From NCBI GenBank assembly GCA_020848615.1, contig JADLHW010000020.1:1-34020 (forward strand): DNA of 34,020 bases, written 5' to 3'. Position 1 is the stretch's first letter. Each line of letters opens with the position of its first letter. This DNA is from Thermoleophilia bacterium (GTDB lineage Bacteria > Actinomycetota > Thermoleophilia > Miltoncostaeales > Miltoncostaeaceae). Of this stretch, positions 22,761-29,731 are shown piece by piece. The notes beneath the pieces were generated by a model. It worked only from the letters and a program-made list of their open reading frames with translations, made no database searches and was not told the origin of the DNA. Both the position numbers and the translations under genes were made by a program.

Positions 22761-24089
22761 ATGAGCGAGAACGAGACGGGCCGGCAGCTCACGAGCCGGC
22801 GCGACTTCCTGAAGCTCGGCGGCACGGTCATCGCGGGCGCGGCGCTCTTCGGCCTCGGCGCGTGCGGCGGCTCGAGCGGCGGCGCGAGCGGCGGCGGGGG
22901 AGGCACGGGCGACGTCACGCTGTCGATCAGCCCCGACCTCGTGGACATGATGAAGCCGAAGCTCGCCGCCTTCTCCAAGGCGAACGGCAACACGGCGAAG
23001 ATCCGGGTCATGCCGGCCGACACGGGCGCGTACCTCGACCGGATCCGCACGCAGCTGGAGGCCGGCTCGTCGGACATCGACGTCATCGCCGGCGACGTGT
23101 CGTGGCCGTCGCAGCTCGCCTCGAACGGCTGGATCGAGGACCTCAGCGCGCGCTTCACCAAGAGCCAGCAGGACGCGTACCTGCCGGCGACGGTCGCGGC
23201 CAACGTCTGGGACGGCAAGGTCGTCGGCGTGCCGTTCTTCACCGACGCGGGGATCCTCTGGTACCGCACGGACCTGCTCGAGCGGTCGGGCTACTCGGCG
23301 GCGCCGGCGACGTGGGCGGAGCTCCAGGAGATGGCGCTGAAGATCAAGCGCGACGCGAAGCTCGAGAACGGCTTCGTGTGGACGGGCGCCCAGTACGAGG
23401 GCGGCACCGTGCTGGGGATGGAGTTCATCCGCTCGGCGGGCGGCGACATCCTGAAGGACGGGAAGGTCGTCATCGGCGAGCAGGACGCGATCGACGGCCT
23501 CACGATCGCGCGCGGCCTGGTCACGAGCGGCGCGTCGCCGGCGGCGGTCGCGAACTTCAAGGAGGACGAGACGACCGGCGCCTTCCTCGGCGGCAACGCG
23601 GCCTTCATGCGCAACTGGCCCTACGTCTTCGGCCTGCTCGGGGACAGGGAGCAGACGACGATCGACCCGGCGACGATCGCCGTGGCGCAGATCCCCACCG
23701 CGCGGGCCGGCGGCACGTCGGTGAACGTCGGCGGCGGCTGGAACTTCTTCATGAACGCGAACTCGGCGAAGAAGGACACGGCGTGGGAGCTCATCCGGTT
23801 CCTCTCGAACGACGCCCAGCAGAAGGCGTGGGCGCTGGAGGGCGCCTACCTGCCCACCCGCAAGGCCCTGTACGAGGACCCCGAGATCGTCGATGCGATG
23901 CAGGTGGTCAAGAAGGACAAGGAGGCGGTGTTCCAGACGACGACCCCGCCGGTCTCCCCGTTCTACGCCGACATGTCCCGGCTGATGGCCGAGCGGTTCA
24001 ACGCCTCGCTGCGCGGCACGACGTCACCGGGCGACGCCGCCGCCAAGCTCCAGGACGACCTCTCGGCGATCGTCGCGAAGGGGGGCTGA
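22761..24089 (+). CDS. Extracellular sugar-binding lipoprotein (ABC importer, Tat-type signal)
   Basis: 442 residues. The N-terminus has a twin-arginine motif SRRDFLKLGG, a hydrophobic stretch and a lipobox LGAC (Cys about 35), so the folded protein is probably exported by Tat and lipid-anchored; a Gly/Ser linker follows. The rest is a family-1 solute-binding protein: DVIAGDVSWPSQLASNGWIEDLS, VVGVPFFTDAGILWYRTDLLE and GGNAAFMRNWPYVFGLL match trehalose/maltose-type binding proteins. An AAAGGGAG ribosome site lies before the ATG. It supplies ligand to the two permeases just upstream. The ligand cannot be told; an alpha-linked di- or oligosaccharide fits the GH13 gene in the operon. Confidence 0.92.
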   Translation: MSENETGRQLTSRRDFLKLGGTVIAGAALFGLGACGGSSGGASGGGGGTGDVTLSISPDLVDMMKPKLAAFSKANGNTAKIRVMPADTGAYLDRIRTQLEAGSSDIDVIAGDVSWPSQLASNGWIEDLSARFTKSQQDAYLPATVAANVWDGKVVGVPFFTDAGILWYRTDLLERSGYSAAPATWAELQEMALKIKRDAKLENGFVWTGAQYEGGTVLGMEFIRSAGGDILKDGKVVIGEQDAIDGLTIARGLVTSGASPAAVANFKEDETTGAFLGGNAAFMRNWPYVFGLLGDREQTTIDPATIAVAQIPTARAGGTSVNVGGGWNFFMNANSAKKDTAWELIRFLSNDAQQKAWALEGAYLPTRKALYEDPEIVDAMQVVKKDKEAVFQTTTPPVSPFYADMSRLMAERFNASLRGTTSPGDAAAKLQDDLSAIVAKGG

Positions 24090-24093
24090 AGCG

Positions 24094-25302
24094 GTGGCGA
24101 CGGTCGAGCTGCGCGAGGCGACCAAGCGCTACAGGGACGGCACGGTGGCCGTCCGGCGCCTGAGCCTCGAGGTCCGTGACGGCGAGCTCATGATCCTCGT
24201 CGGCCCGTCCGGCTGCGGCAAGACCACGGCCCTGCGGATGATCGCGGGCCTCGAGGAGATCGACGAGGGCGATCTGCTCATCGACGGCGAGGTCGTCACC
24301 GAGCTCACGCCGAAGCAGCGCGACATCGCGATGGTGTTCCAGAGCTACGCGCTCTACCCGCACATGCGGGTGGCCGAGAACATGGGCTTCGCGTTGAAGC
24401 TGGCGGGGGTGGCGCGCGAGGAGATCGACCGGCGCGTGCTGGAGGCGGCGAGGGTCCTCGACCTCGAGGGACTCCTGCACCGCAAGCCCGGTGAGCTCTC
24501 GGGCGGCCAGCGCCAGCGCGTGGCGATCGGGCGCGCGATCGTGCGCGACCCGCGCGTGTTCCTCATGGACGAGCCGCTGTCGAACCTCGACGCCAAGCTC
24601 CGCGTGCAGATGCGGGCGGAAATCGCCCAGCTGCAGCGGCGGCTCGGCACGACGACGGTCTACGTCACGCACGACCAGACCGAGGCGATGACGCTGGGGC
24701 ACCGCGTGGCGGTCATGCGCGACGGCGTGCTGCAGCAGCTCGCGACGCCGGCCGAGCTGTACGAGCAGCACGCGAACCTCTTCGTCGCCGGGTTCCTGGG
24801 CTCACCGGGCATGAACCTCCTCCCCGGCCGCGTGGAGCGCGGGCACCTGCACCTGCCGATCGGCGACGTGCCGCTCCCGCCCGGCGCGGGCGCGGCCGTC
24901 GGGGACGGCCCGGTGATCGCCGGCATCCGGCCCGAGCACTTCGAGGACGCCGCGGTCGCAGGCGACCGGCCGGGCGCCGTGCGGATCCGGACGCGCCTCG
25001 ACCTCGTCGAGTCGCTCGGCCGCGAGCGCTTCGCCCACTTCCACGCCGAGGGCGAGGGCCTCGACCACGACCGGCTCGCGCGACTGGCCGGCGAGGCCGC
25101 CGGCCCGCGGACCATCGTCGCGCGGCTCGATGCCGCGAGCCGCCTGCGCGGCGGCGAGGTCGCGGAGCTCACGCTGAGCCCCGGGGGCATCCGGCTCTTC
25201 GACCCGGAGACGGGCGAGCGGCTGGCGGGCGGTGGTGGCTCGGGCGCGGGAGCGGCCCATGCGCCGGATGCCGGCGGCGGGCCGATGCGGCTGACCGCGT
25301 AG
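24094..25302 (+). CDS. Carbohydrate ABC transporter ATP-binding protein (MalK/UgpC/MsmX type)
   Basis: 402 residues from GTG 24094, preceded by a GGGGGG-rich ribosome site. Motifs in order: Walker A GPSGCGKTT (~38-46), Q-loop FQSYALYPHM, signature LSGGQRQRV, Walker B FLMDEPLSNLD, and switch His in YVTHDQTEA. The C-terminal 150 residues are the MalK-type regulatory (TOBE/OB) domain starting near LLPGRVERG, with IAGIRPEHFED. A Gly/Ala-rich tail ends the protein. It completes the importer and is the last gene of the island. It lies 40 nt from the convergent host-style gene. Confidence 0.93.
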   Translation: MATVELREATKRYRDGTVAVRRLSLEVRDGELMILVGPSGCGKTTALRMIAGLEEIDEGDLLIDGEVVTELTPKQRDIAMVFQSYALYPHMRVAENMGFALKLAGVAREEIDRRVLEAARVLDLEGLLHRKPGELSGGQRQRVAIGRAIVRDPRVFLMDEPLSNLDAKLRVQMRAEIAQLQRRLGTTTVYVTHDQTEAMTLGHRVAVMRDGVLQQLATPAELYEQHANLFVAGFLGSPGMNLLPGRVERGHLHLPIGDVPLPPGAGAAVGDGPVIAGIRPEHFEDAAVAGDRPGAVRIRTRLDLVESLGRERFAHFHAEGEGLDHDRLARLAGEAAGPRTIVARLDAASRLRGGEVAELTLSPGGIRLFDPETGERLAGGGGSGAGAAHAPDAGGGPMRLTA

Positions 25303-25342
25303 GCGGGCGGGCGACGCGCCGCGTACGACGACGCTGCGGGCG

Positions 25343-25594
25343 CTACTTGGTCTGGCTGAGCAGCACCGCGAGGTCGGAGTAGCACAGGCCGTCGGCGCTC
25401 TCGGGCAGGCCCAGGTCGTGCTCCACGGCCTCCGCCAGGGCGCGCGCCCGGTTGAGGACCGCGGGGTGCACGGGCTGCGACGGCGCGGACTCCGCGATGC
25501 GCTTGGCCTCGTTGCGGAGCTGGTTGAGGTCCGCCGCGGGGGAGTTGAACGTGGGGCGTGGGGGCTGCTGCCAGCCGCTGGTCTCGGTGGTCAT
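25343..25594 (-). CDS. Small conserved-looking hypothetical protein
   Basis: 83 residues, no signal peptide. A Pro-rich start (MTTETSGWQQPPRPTFN) is followed by two amphipathic helical stretches (ADLNQLRNEAKRIAESAP and HPAVLNRARALAEAVEHDLGL) and the end CYSDLAVLLSQTK. I recognise no family. The ATG has no clear ribosome binding site, but TACCGT lies 8 nt upstream on the minus strand, consistent with a leaderless transcript. The gene is convergent with the island's ATPase gene and divergent from the exported TIM-barrel gene. Confidence 0.65.
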   Translation of the reverse strand: MTTETSGWQQPPRPTFNSPAADLNQLRNEAKRIAESAPSQPVHPAVLNRARALAEAVEHDLGLPESADGLCYSDLAVLLSQTK

Positions 25595-25602
25595 CGCGGC
25601 GA

Positions 25603-25608
25603 ACGGTA
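25603..25608 (-). promoter_or_regulatory. Leaderless-type -10 box (TACCGT, minus strand)
   Basis: TACCGT on the minus strand ends 8 nt before the ATG of the 83-residue gene at 25594. This is the same TANNNT-to-start arrangement as at 12225 and 29030. Confidence 0.45.
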
Positions 25609-25789
25609 GCGGATGGCCCGGCGGCGGCGACCGCGAACCCACGGGCGGGCCCCCGGGCGGCGGGGACCGTGCGGGAACCGGCGCTTCCGGCGGACTGGCC
25701 CGCCCGCCCGGCAGGGACGGCACCGCGGGGGGCGTAGACACCGTGGTCCCCCTCGAACCGGAGGCCACCGTCCCGCCGACAACCGCTGG

Positions 25790-25795
25790 TAGCGT
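25790..25795 (+). promoter_or_regulatory. -10 box TAGCGT upstream of the exported TIM-barrel gene
   Basis: TAGCGT lies 31 nt before the ATG at 25827, leaving room for a short leader with the GAAGGAGG ribosome site at 25809-25816. Exactly the same hexamer occurs twice before the TRAP gene (32505, 32701). No convincing -35 element is visible. Confidence 0.45.
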
Positions 25796-25826
25796 CGCCC
25801 CGCCCCCCGAAGGAGGCGGACACACC

Positions 25827-27770
25827 ATGAGCGGACGTGCCCTTCTGCTCGGCCTGATCGCCGTCGCCGGCCTGCCGGCGGTGGCCGCGCCCGCGGTCGC
25901 CCAGGACCCCACCGCGGGACTCGAGAACCGGTTGCCGGACCCCGCGTGGCTGCCCGCGGCGCCCTCCGCGACCGCGGCGGTGACGCTGCCCGACCAGCTG
26001 GTCGACCCCGTGCTGCCCGCCGGCGAGGCCCGCCGGGCCGAGGCGATCGCCCGGCTGGTGCGCAACGGGTTCATCGGCGGTGTGCAGGAGGACGTCCCGG
26101 CGACGGCGACGCTGCCGGCCACACGCGTGTGGGCGGTGCAGTTCGGCACGCCCGGCGGCGCCCGGGCCGGGCTGGAGGCCGTGCGGTGGGCGCTGCGGGT
26201 GCGGGGCGACACCGCCGCGCAGCGCAGCGACGAGCTGGCCGACCCCGCCGACGGCCGCATCATCACCACCACCGCCGTGGACGGCACCGTCCGCCTGGAC
26301 GCGGTGTTCGCCGCCGGGACGTGGCTGTACGGCGTCGGCCGCATCGCCCCGCCGGGCACCGACCCGGACGTGGCGGGGCTCGCCGCGCTCGCCGCCCACC
26401 TGTGGGCCCGCCAGCCGGAGCGCCCGGACCCCCTGGGTGCCCAGCCGCTCGGCGTGACCCCGGAGCTGCGGGCGGCGCTCACCGCCGCCCATGCCCGGGC
26501 GATGAAACGTCCCCCGGCGGTGCCGCCCGACGCGGTGCCCGGGTCGGTGCAGGCCGCCGGCCTCGCCGGCACCGGATGGGCGCTGGCGCGCTTCACACGC
26601 GTGGACGGGGAGCCGGAGCTGTTCCGCACCACCGCCGGCGGCGCGTGGGTGTCGGTGGGCGACCCGGGCGGTCCCGGCTGCCCGCGCATCCCCACGGCGG
26701 TGAAGGAGGTGTGGGGCCTCAGCGTGAGCTGCCCGCTCACCGCCTCCCCGGTGGTGCGCCCCGACGACCCGGACGCCCTGGAGTCCGGGGACGCCCCCTT
26801 CGACGGCCTCGGCACCTGGGTGTGGGAGGTGCGGGGATCCGGCGGCACCGCCGCCATCGTCGCCCGCGCCACGGGCGCCGGCATGCGCACCGTCTACGTG
26901 AAGTCCGGTGACGGGCTGCGGTACTGGCGGCAGGTCGACGCCGCGCTGCCGGCCCTGCACGCCGCGGGCCTGAAGGTGTGCGCCTGGCAGTACGTGTACG
27001 GCCGGCGCCCCGTCCTGGAGGCCCGCGTGGCGGCCCGCGCGGTGGCGGCCGGCGCGGACTGCTTCGTGGTGGACGCCGAGAGCGAGTTCGAGGGCGGCCG
27101 CGGGTCGTACGAGGGCCGCACCTACCGCGCCGCCCGCCGGTACATGACCGAGCTGCGGCGCCTCACCGGCCCGGACCTGCCCGTCGCCCTCACCAGCTTT
27201 GCGTACGTGGACGGGCACTCCTCGTTCCCGTACTCGGCGTTCATCGACGGGCGGGACGGCGCGGACGTGCTCATGCCGCAGGTGTACTGGGGCGCGTTCG
27301 GCACCGCCGTGGACCGGGCGATGGCCCGCACCGCCCGCTGGAACGGCATCTACCGCGTGCCGGTGACCCCCATCGCCGGCACCTACCGCCGGGAGAAGCC
27401 CGCCGAGCTGGTGCGGTTCCGGTGCCTGTCGGCCGCGTACGGGTGGCCGGGGGCGTCGTACTGGAGCTTCCAGCACACCCGGCCGGTGCAGTGGCCGGTG
27501 CTCGCCCGGCCCCTGTCGAGCTGCCCCACGCCCGCCGCCCTGGCCCGCACCTACCCGGTGCTGCGCTTCGGCACCCGCGGCGACGCGGTGGTGTGGCTGC
27601 AGGCCCGCCTGCGCACATGGGGCGTCCCGGTGCCGCGCACCGGCTTCTACCGGGCGCAGACCCGCGCGGCGGTGCGCGCCTTCCAGCGGGCGCGTGGACT
27701 GGAGCCCGACGGGGTCGCCGGTGCCCTCACGTGGGCGCTGCTGCTGGAGCGCCCGCCGGACAGCCCGTAG
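25827..27770 (+). CDS. Exported TIM-barrel glycosidase-like protein with C-terminal peptidoglycan-binding domain
   Basis: 647 residues. AAGGAGG sets the ATG. The signal peptide (MSGRALLLGLIAVAGLPAVA) is likely cleaved near AVAQ. Residues ~27-300 form an N-terminal region of unrecognised fold with several Cys. Residues ~320-560 look like a TIM-barrel of the GH25/DUF1906-like kind: GTWVWEVRG, GMRTVYVKSGDG, LKVCAWQYVYG, DCFVVDAESEFEGG with acidic residues at a strand end, DVLMPQVYWGAFG, and ASYWSFQHT. Residues ~574-645 are a PF01471-type peptidoglycan-binding domain (LRFGTRGDAVVWLQARL, FYRAQTRAAVRAFQRARGL). A cell-wall or polysaccharide hydrolase is likely; catalytic activity is not proven. Confidence 0.8.
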   Translation: MSGRALLLGLIAVAGLPAVAAPAVAQDPTAGLENRLPDPAWLPAAPSATAAVTLPDQLVDPVLPAGEARRAEAIARLVRNGFIGGVQEDVPATATLPATRVWAVQFGTPGGARAGLEAVRWALRVRGDTAAQRSDELADPADGRIITTTAVDGTVRLDAVFAAGTWLYGVGRIAPPGTDPDVAGLAALAAHLWARQPERPDPLGAQPLGVTPELRAALTAAHARAMKRPPAVPPDAVPGSVQAAGLAGTGWALARFTRVDGEPELFRTTAGGAWVSVGDPGGPGCPRIPTAVKEVWGLSVSCPLTASPVVRPDDPDALESGDAPFDGLGTWVWEVRGSGGTAAIVARATGAGMRTVYVKSGDGLRYWRQVDAALPALHAAGLKVCAWQYVYGRRPVLEARVAARAVAAGADCFVVDAESEFEGGRGSYEGRTYRAARRYMTELRRLTGPDLPVALTSFAYVDGHSSFPYSAFIDGRDGADVLMPQVYWGAFGTAVDRAMARTARWNGIYRVPVTPIAGTYRREKPAELVRFRCLSAAYGWPGASYWSFQHTRPVQWPVLARPLSSCPTPAALARTYPVLRFGTRGDAVVWLQARLRTWGVPVPRTGFYRAQTRAAVRAFQRARGLEPDGVAGALTWALLLERPPDSP

Positions 27771-27799
27771 GCGGTCCGGCACCATCGGCCCGGGCGGGC

Positions 27800-27805
27800 G
27801 ATACT
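27800..27805 (+). promoter_or_regulatory. Candidate leaderless -10 (GATACT) for the FkbM gene
   Basis: GATACT is followed by 6 nt and the GTG at 27812. It departs from TANNNT at its first position but has the same spacing as the other leaderless-type sites in this window. No Shine-Dalgarno sequence is present. Confidence 0.35.
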
Positions 27806-27811
27806 GCCCCG

Positions 27812-29032
27812 GTGCCGGACGCCGACCCGCCCCCCACCGTCCTCCGCGTGCCCGGTGTGGAGAGGCCCCTCACGCTGCACGGCGGCCCGTCGGAGCGGAG
27901 CCTCCTGGACCGCATCGCCGCCACCGACGGCCGGTACGAGGGGGGCGTGATGCGCCTGCTGGGCCGGTTGCTGGAGCCCGGCGACGTGGTGCTGGACGCC
28001 GGGGCCCACATCGGGATCATCTCGCTGGCGGTCGCCGCCGCCGTCCCCGGGGTGCGCGTGCACGCGATGGAGGCGTTCCCCGGCACCGCGGACGTGCTGG
28101 AGGCCAACCTCGCGGCGAACGGGCTCGCGGGGGCGGTCACCGTGCACCGCACCGCCATCGCCGAGCGCAGCGGCCCGCTGCGGTTTGCGGGGAACACCGG
28201 GTTCAGCGCGGGTGCCCACGTGGATGCCGGCGGTGACGCCGAGGTGCCGGGCGTGGCCCTCGATGACTGGGCGGACGCGACGGGGATCGACCGCCTGGAC
28301 CTGCTGAAGGCCGACGTCGAGGGGTCCGAGTTCGCCCTGCTGGAGGGCGGCGCACGCACGATCGCCCGGCTCCGTCCCGCGATCGTGATGGAGGTGAACC
28401 CCGCGGCGCTGCGCCGGGTGGACGGCCGCGGCCCGCGTGAGCTGTGGCGGTTGCTCACCCGCCATCACCCGTTCGTGAGCTGGGTCGGCCGCGGAGGCGC
28501 CCCGGTGCCGCTGCGCGGCGAGGACGACCTCATGGCCCGGCTGCGCCGCCACGGCCTGGGCGATGTCCTGTGCACGGCGGGACGCCCGCCGCGCGGCGAC
28601 CTGCGCGCCCTGGCGGGCCGGCTGCTGGAGCGGCTGCCGCACCGCGGCTCCGAGTACGCCGTGGAGGCCCCGCTGCGGGTGCGCGCCATCTCCCCGCCGC
28701 CCGCCCGCATGCGGCCCGGGACGCGGGAGCTACTGCCCGTGGAGGTCACCAACGGCACGGGGTCGCTCCTGTCCGGCGGCGGCCCGTGCCCGGTGCGCGC
28801 CGCCGCCCGGTGGTGGGACGCCTCCGGCGCGCAGGTCGCCGACGGCGGACGCGCCGAGCTGGGCGCGCCGCTGCCCCCCGGGGGGACACGGCGGATGGCG
28901 GTGGAGCTGGTCGCACCGGACGCGCCCGGGGAGTACGCCGTGGCGGTCGCCCTGGTGCAGGAGCACTTCGCCTGGCTCGACGACCTGGGGCCGGAGTCGG
29001 CGGTGCGGTTCACCGTGACGGTGACCGCGTAG
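27812..29032 (+). CDS. FkbM-family methyltransferase with C-terminal beta-sandwich domain
   Basis: 406 residues from GTG 27812; the frame is open far upstream, but coding similarity begins here. The FkbM domain (~45-230) shows GDVVLDAGAHIGIISLAVAAA (SAM motif I), VHAMEAFPGTADVLEANL, and LDLLKADVEGSEFALLEGG, an FkbM hallmark. FkbM enzymes O-methylate sugars or polyketides. Residues ~295-406 form a second, beta-rich domain (LLPVEVTNGTGSLLSGGG ... APGEYAVAVALVQEHFAWLDDLG) like the Ig-like modules attached to actinobacterial glycan-modifying enzymes. Methylation of a cell-surface glycan is therefore plausible. Its TAG stop forms part of the next gene's candidate -10. Confidence 0.8.
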   Translation: MPDADPPPTVLRVPGVERPLTLHGGPSERSLLDRIAATDGRYEGGVMRLLGRLLEPGDVVLDAGAHIGIISLAVAAAVPGVRVHAMEAFPGTADVLEANLAANGLAGAVTVHRTAIAERSGPLRFAGNTGFSAGAHVDAGGDAEVPGVALDDWADATGIDRLDLLKADVEGSEFALLEGGARTIARLRPAIVMEVNPAALRRVDGRGPRELWRLLTRHHPFVSWVGRGGAPVPLRGEDDLMARLRRHGLGDVLCTAGRPPRGDLRALAGRLLERLPHRGSEYAVEAPLRVRAISPPPARMRPGTRELLPVEVTNGTGSLLSGGGPCPVRAAARWWDASGAQVADGGRAELGAPLPPGGTRRMAVELVAPDAPGEYAVAVALVQEHFAWLDDLGPESAVRFTVTVTA

Positions 29033-29035
29033 GAT
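29030..29035 (+). promoter_or_regulatory. Leaderless-type -10 (TAGGAT) containing the FkbM stop codon
   Basis: TAGGAT starts with the TAG stop of the FkbM gene and is followed by exactly 7 nt (CCCCGCC) before ATG 29043. No Shine-Dalgarno sequence exists in the 10-nt gap. Confidence 0.5.
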
Positions 29036-29042
29036 CCCCGCC

Positions 29043-29621
29043 ATGAGCGACGCCGAGGATCTCGCCCGGGACCGGGACCGCGCGCAGGCGCTCCTCGAGG
29101 AGTGGGTGGCGAGCGACGCGCTGCGGCGCCACTGCCGGTCCGTGGAGATCGCGTTGCGCGCGTACGCCGCCGAGCTGGGCGAGGACGCCGATGCCTGGGG
29201 GTGCGTGGGGCTGCTGCACGACTTCGACTGGGAGCGGCACCCCAGCCTGGAGCGGCACCCGCAGGACGGGGAGCCGGTGCTCGCGGCCCTCGGGTACCCG
29301 GAGTGGTTCCGCCGGGCGATCCTGAGCCACGCCGAGCACGTCCACCTGCCCCGGGAGACCGCGCTGGAGCGGCACCTGTTCGCCTGCGACGAGCTCGCCG
29401 GGTTCATCCACGCGTGCGCCCTCATGCGCCCGGACCGCCTGGAGGGCATGGAGCCCCGGTCGGTGCGCAAGAAGCTGAAGGACAAGCGGTTCGCCGCGAA
29501 CGTGAGCCGTGAGGACATCACGGCGGGCGCGGAGGGGATCGGCCGGGACCTGGACGACCACATCGCCTTCGTGATCGCCGCGCTCGCACCGCACGCCGCG
29601 GAGCTGGGCCTCACCGCCTGA
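29043..29621 (+). CDS. HD-domain phosphohydrolase-like protein
   Basis: 192 residues. HD superfamily metal residues are visible: His in LRRHCRSVEIALRAYA (~30), the HD pair in GLLHDFDWERHP (~60), a His in ILSHAEHVH and Asp in FACDELAGFIHA (~117). The arrangement matches the small cytoplasmic HD hydrolases that act on nucleotides or related phosphates; the substrate is unknown. The C-terminal half has a basic stretch SVRKKLKDKRFAANVS. The gene begins 10 nt after the FkbM stop and appears to have its own leaderless promoter. Confidence 0.85.
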   Translation: MSDAEDLARDRDRAQALLEEWVASDALRRHCRSVEIALRAYAAELGEDADAWGCVGLLHDFDWERHPSLERHPQDGEPVLAALGYPEWFRRAILSHAEHVHLPRETALERHLFACDELAGFIHACALMRPDRLEGMEPRSVRKKLKDKRFAANVSREDITAGAEGIGRDLDDHIAFVIAALAPHAAELGLTA

Positions 29622-29650
29622 CCACCCCGCCCCCGGCGGCCGCCGGGAAT

Positions 29651-29679
29651 CTCAACATGGTTCTCAGGTGCTCCTCAGG
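29651..29679 (+). promoter_or_regulatory. Three phased CTCA(GG) direct repeats, candidate OmpR/MprA-type operator
   Basis: CTCA at 29651, CTCAGG at 29663-29668 and CTCAGG at 29674-29679 recur every 12 and 11 bp, one helical turn. OmpR/PhoB-type regulators bind such in-phase direct repeats. The site lies 53-81 bp before the ATG of the exported gene that precedes the response regulator and kinase, so autoregulation is the natural hypothesis. Confidence 0.45.
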
Positions 29680-29731
29680 AGCCCGGTCGATGCTGCCCGT
29701 AACGCCCCGCCGACCGACCCTGGAGGACCGC

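Larger units (their letters stand above)
12953..25302. other. Carbohydrate catabolic island with distinct codon use
   Basis: Twelve genes with a single functional theme lie between two convergent boundaries (12942/12953 and 25302/25343). Third-position preferences change inside. Counted by eye, the SDR gene has 20 GTC, 8 GTG and 1 GTA valine codons, whereas the response regulator gene outside has 2 GTC, 16 GTG and 1 GTA. GCG alanine and CTC leucine are also commoner inside. No integrase, transposase, tRNA or flanking repeat marks the ends, so acquisition by recombination is inferred from composition only. Confidence 0.6.

Noticed and set aside
12953-25302. Sulfoquinovose degradation cluster (sulfo-Entner-Doudoroff)
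   Set aside because: No GH31 sulfoquinovosidase, no IlvD/EDD-type dehydratase and no sulfolactaldehyde dehydrogenase are present; the glycosidase is GH13.
12953-25302. Prophage, integrative element or transposon as carrier of the island
   Set aside because: No integrase, transposase, tRNA att site or flanking repeat is visible within the window. Only composition supports transfer.
24660-27785. Long minus-strand open frame opposite the MalK-type ATPase and the TIM-barrel gene
   Set aside because: It is a shadow of well-supported plus-strand genes and crosses the island boundary; no domain is recognisable in its translation.
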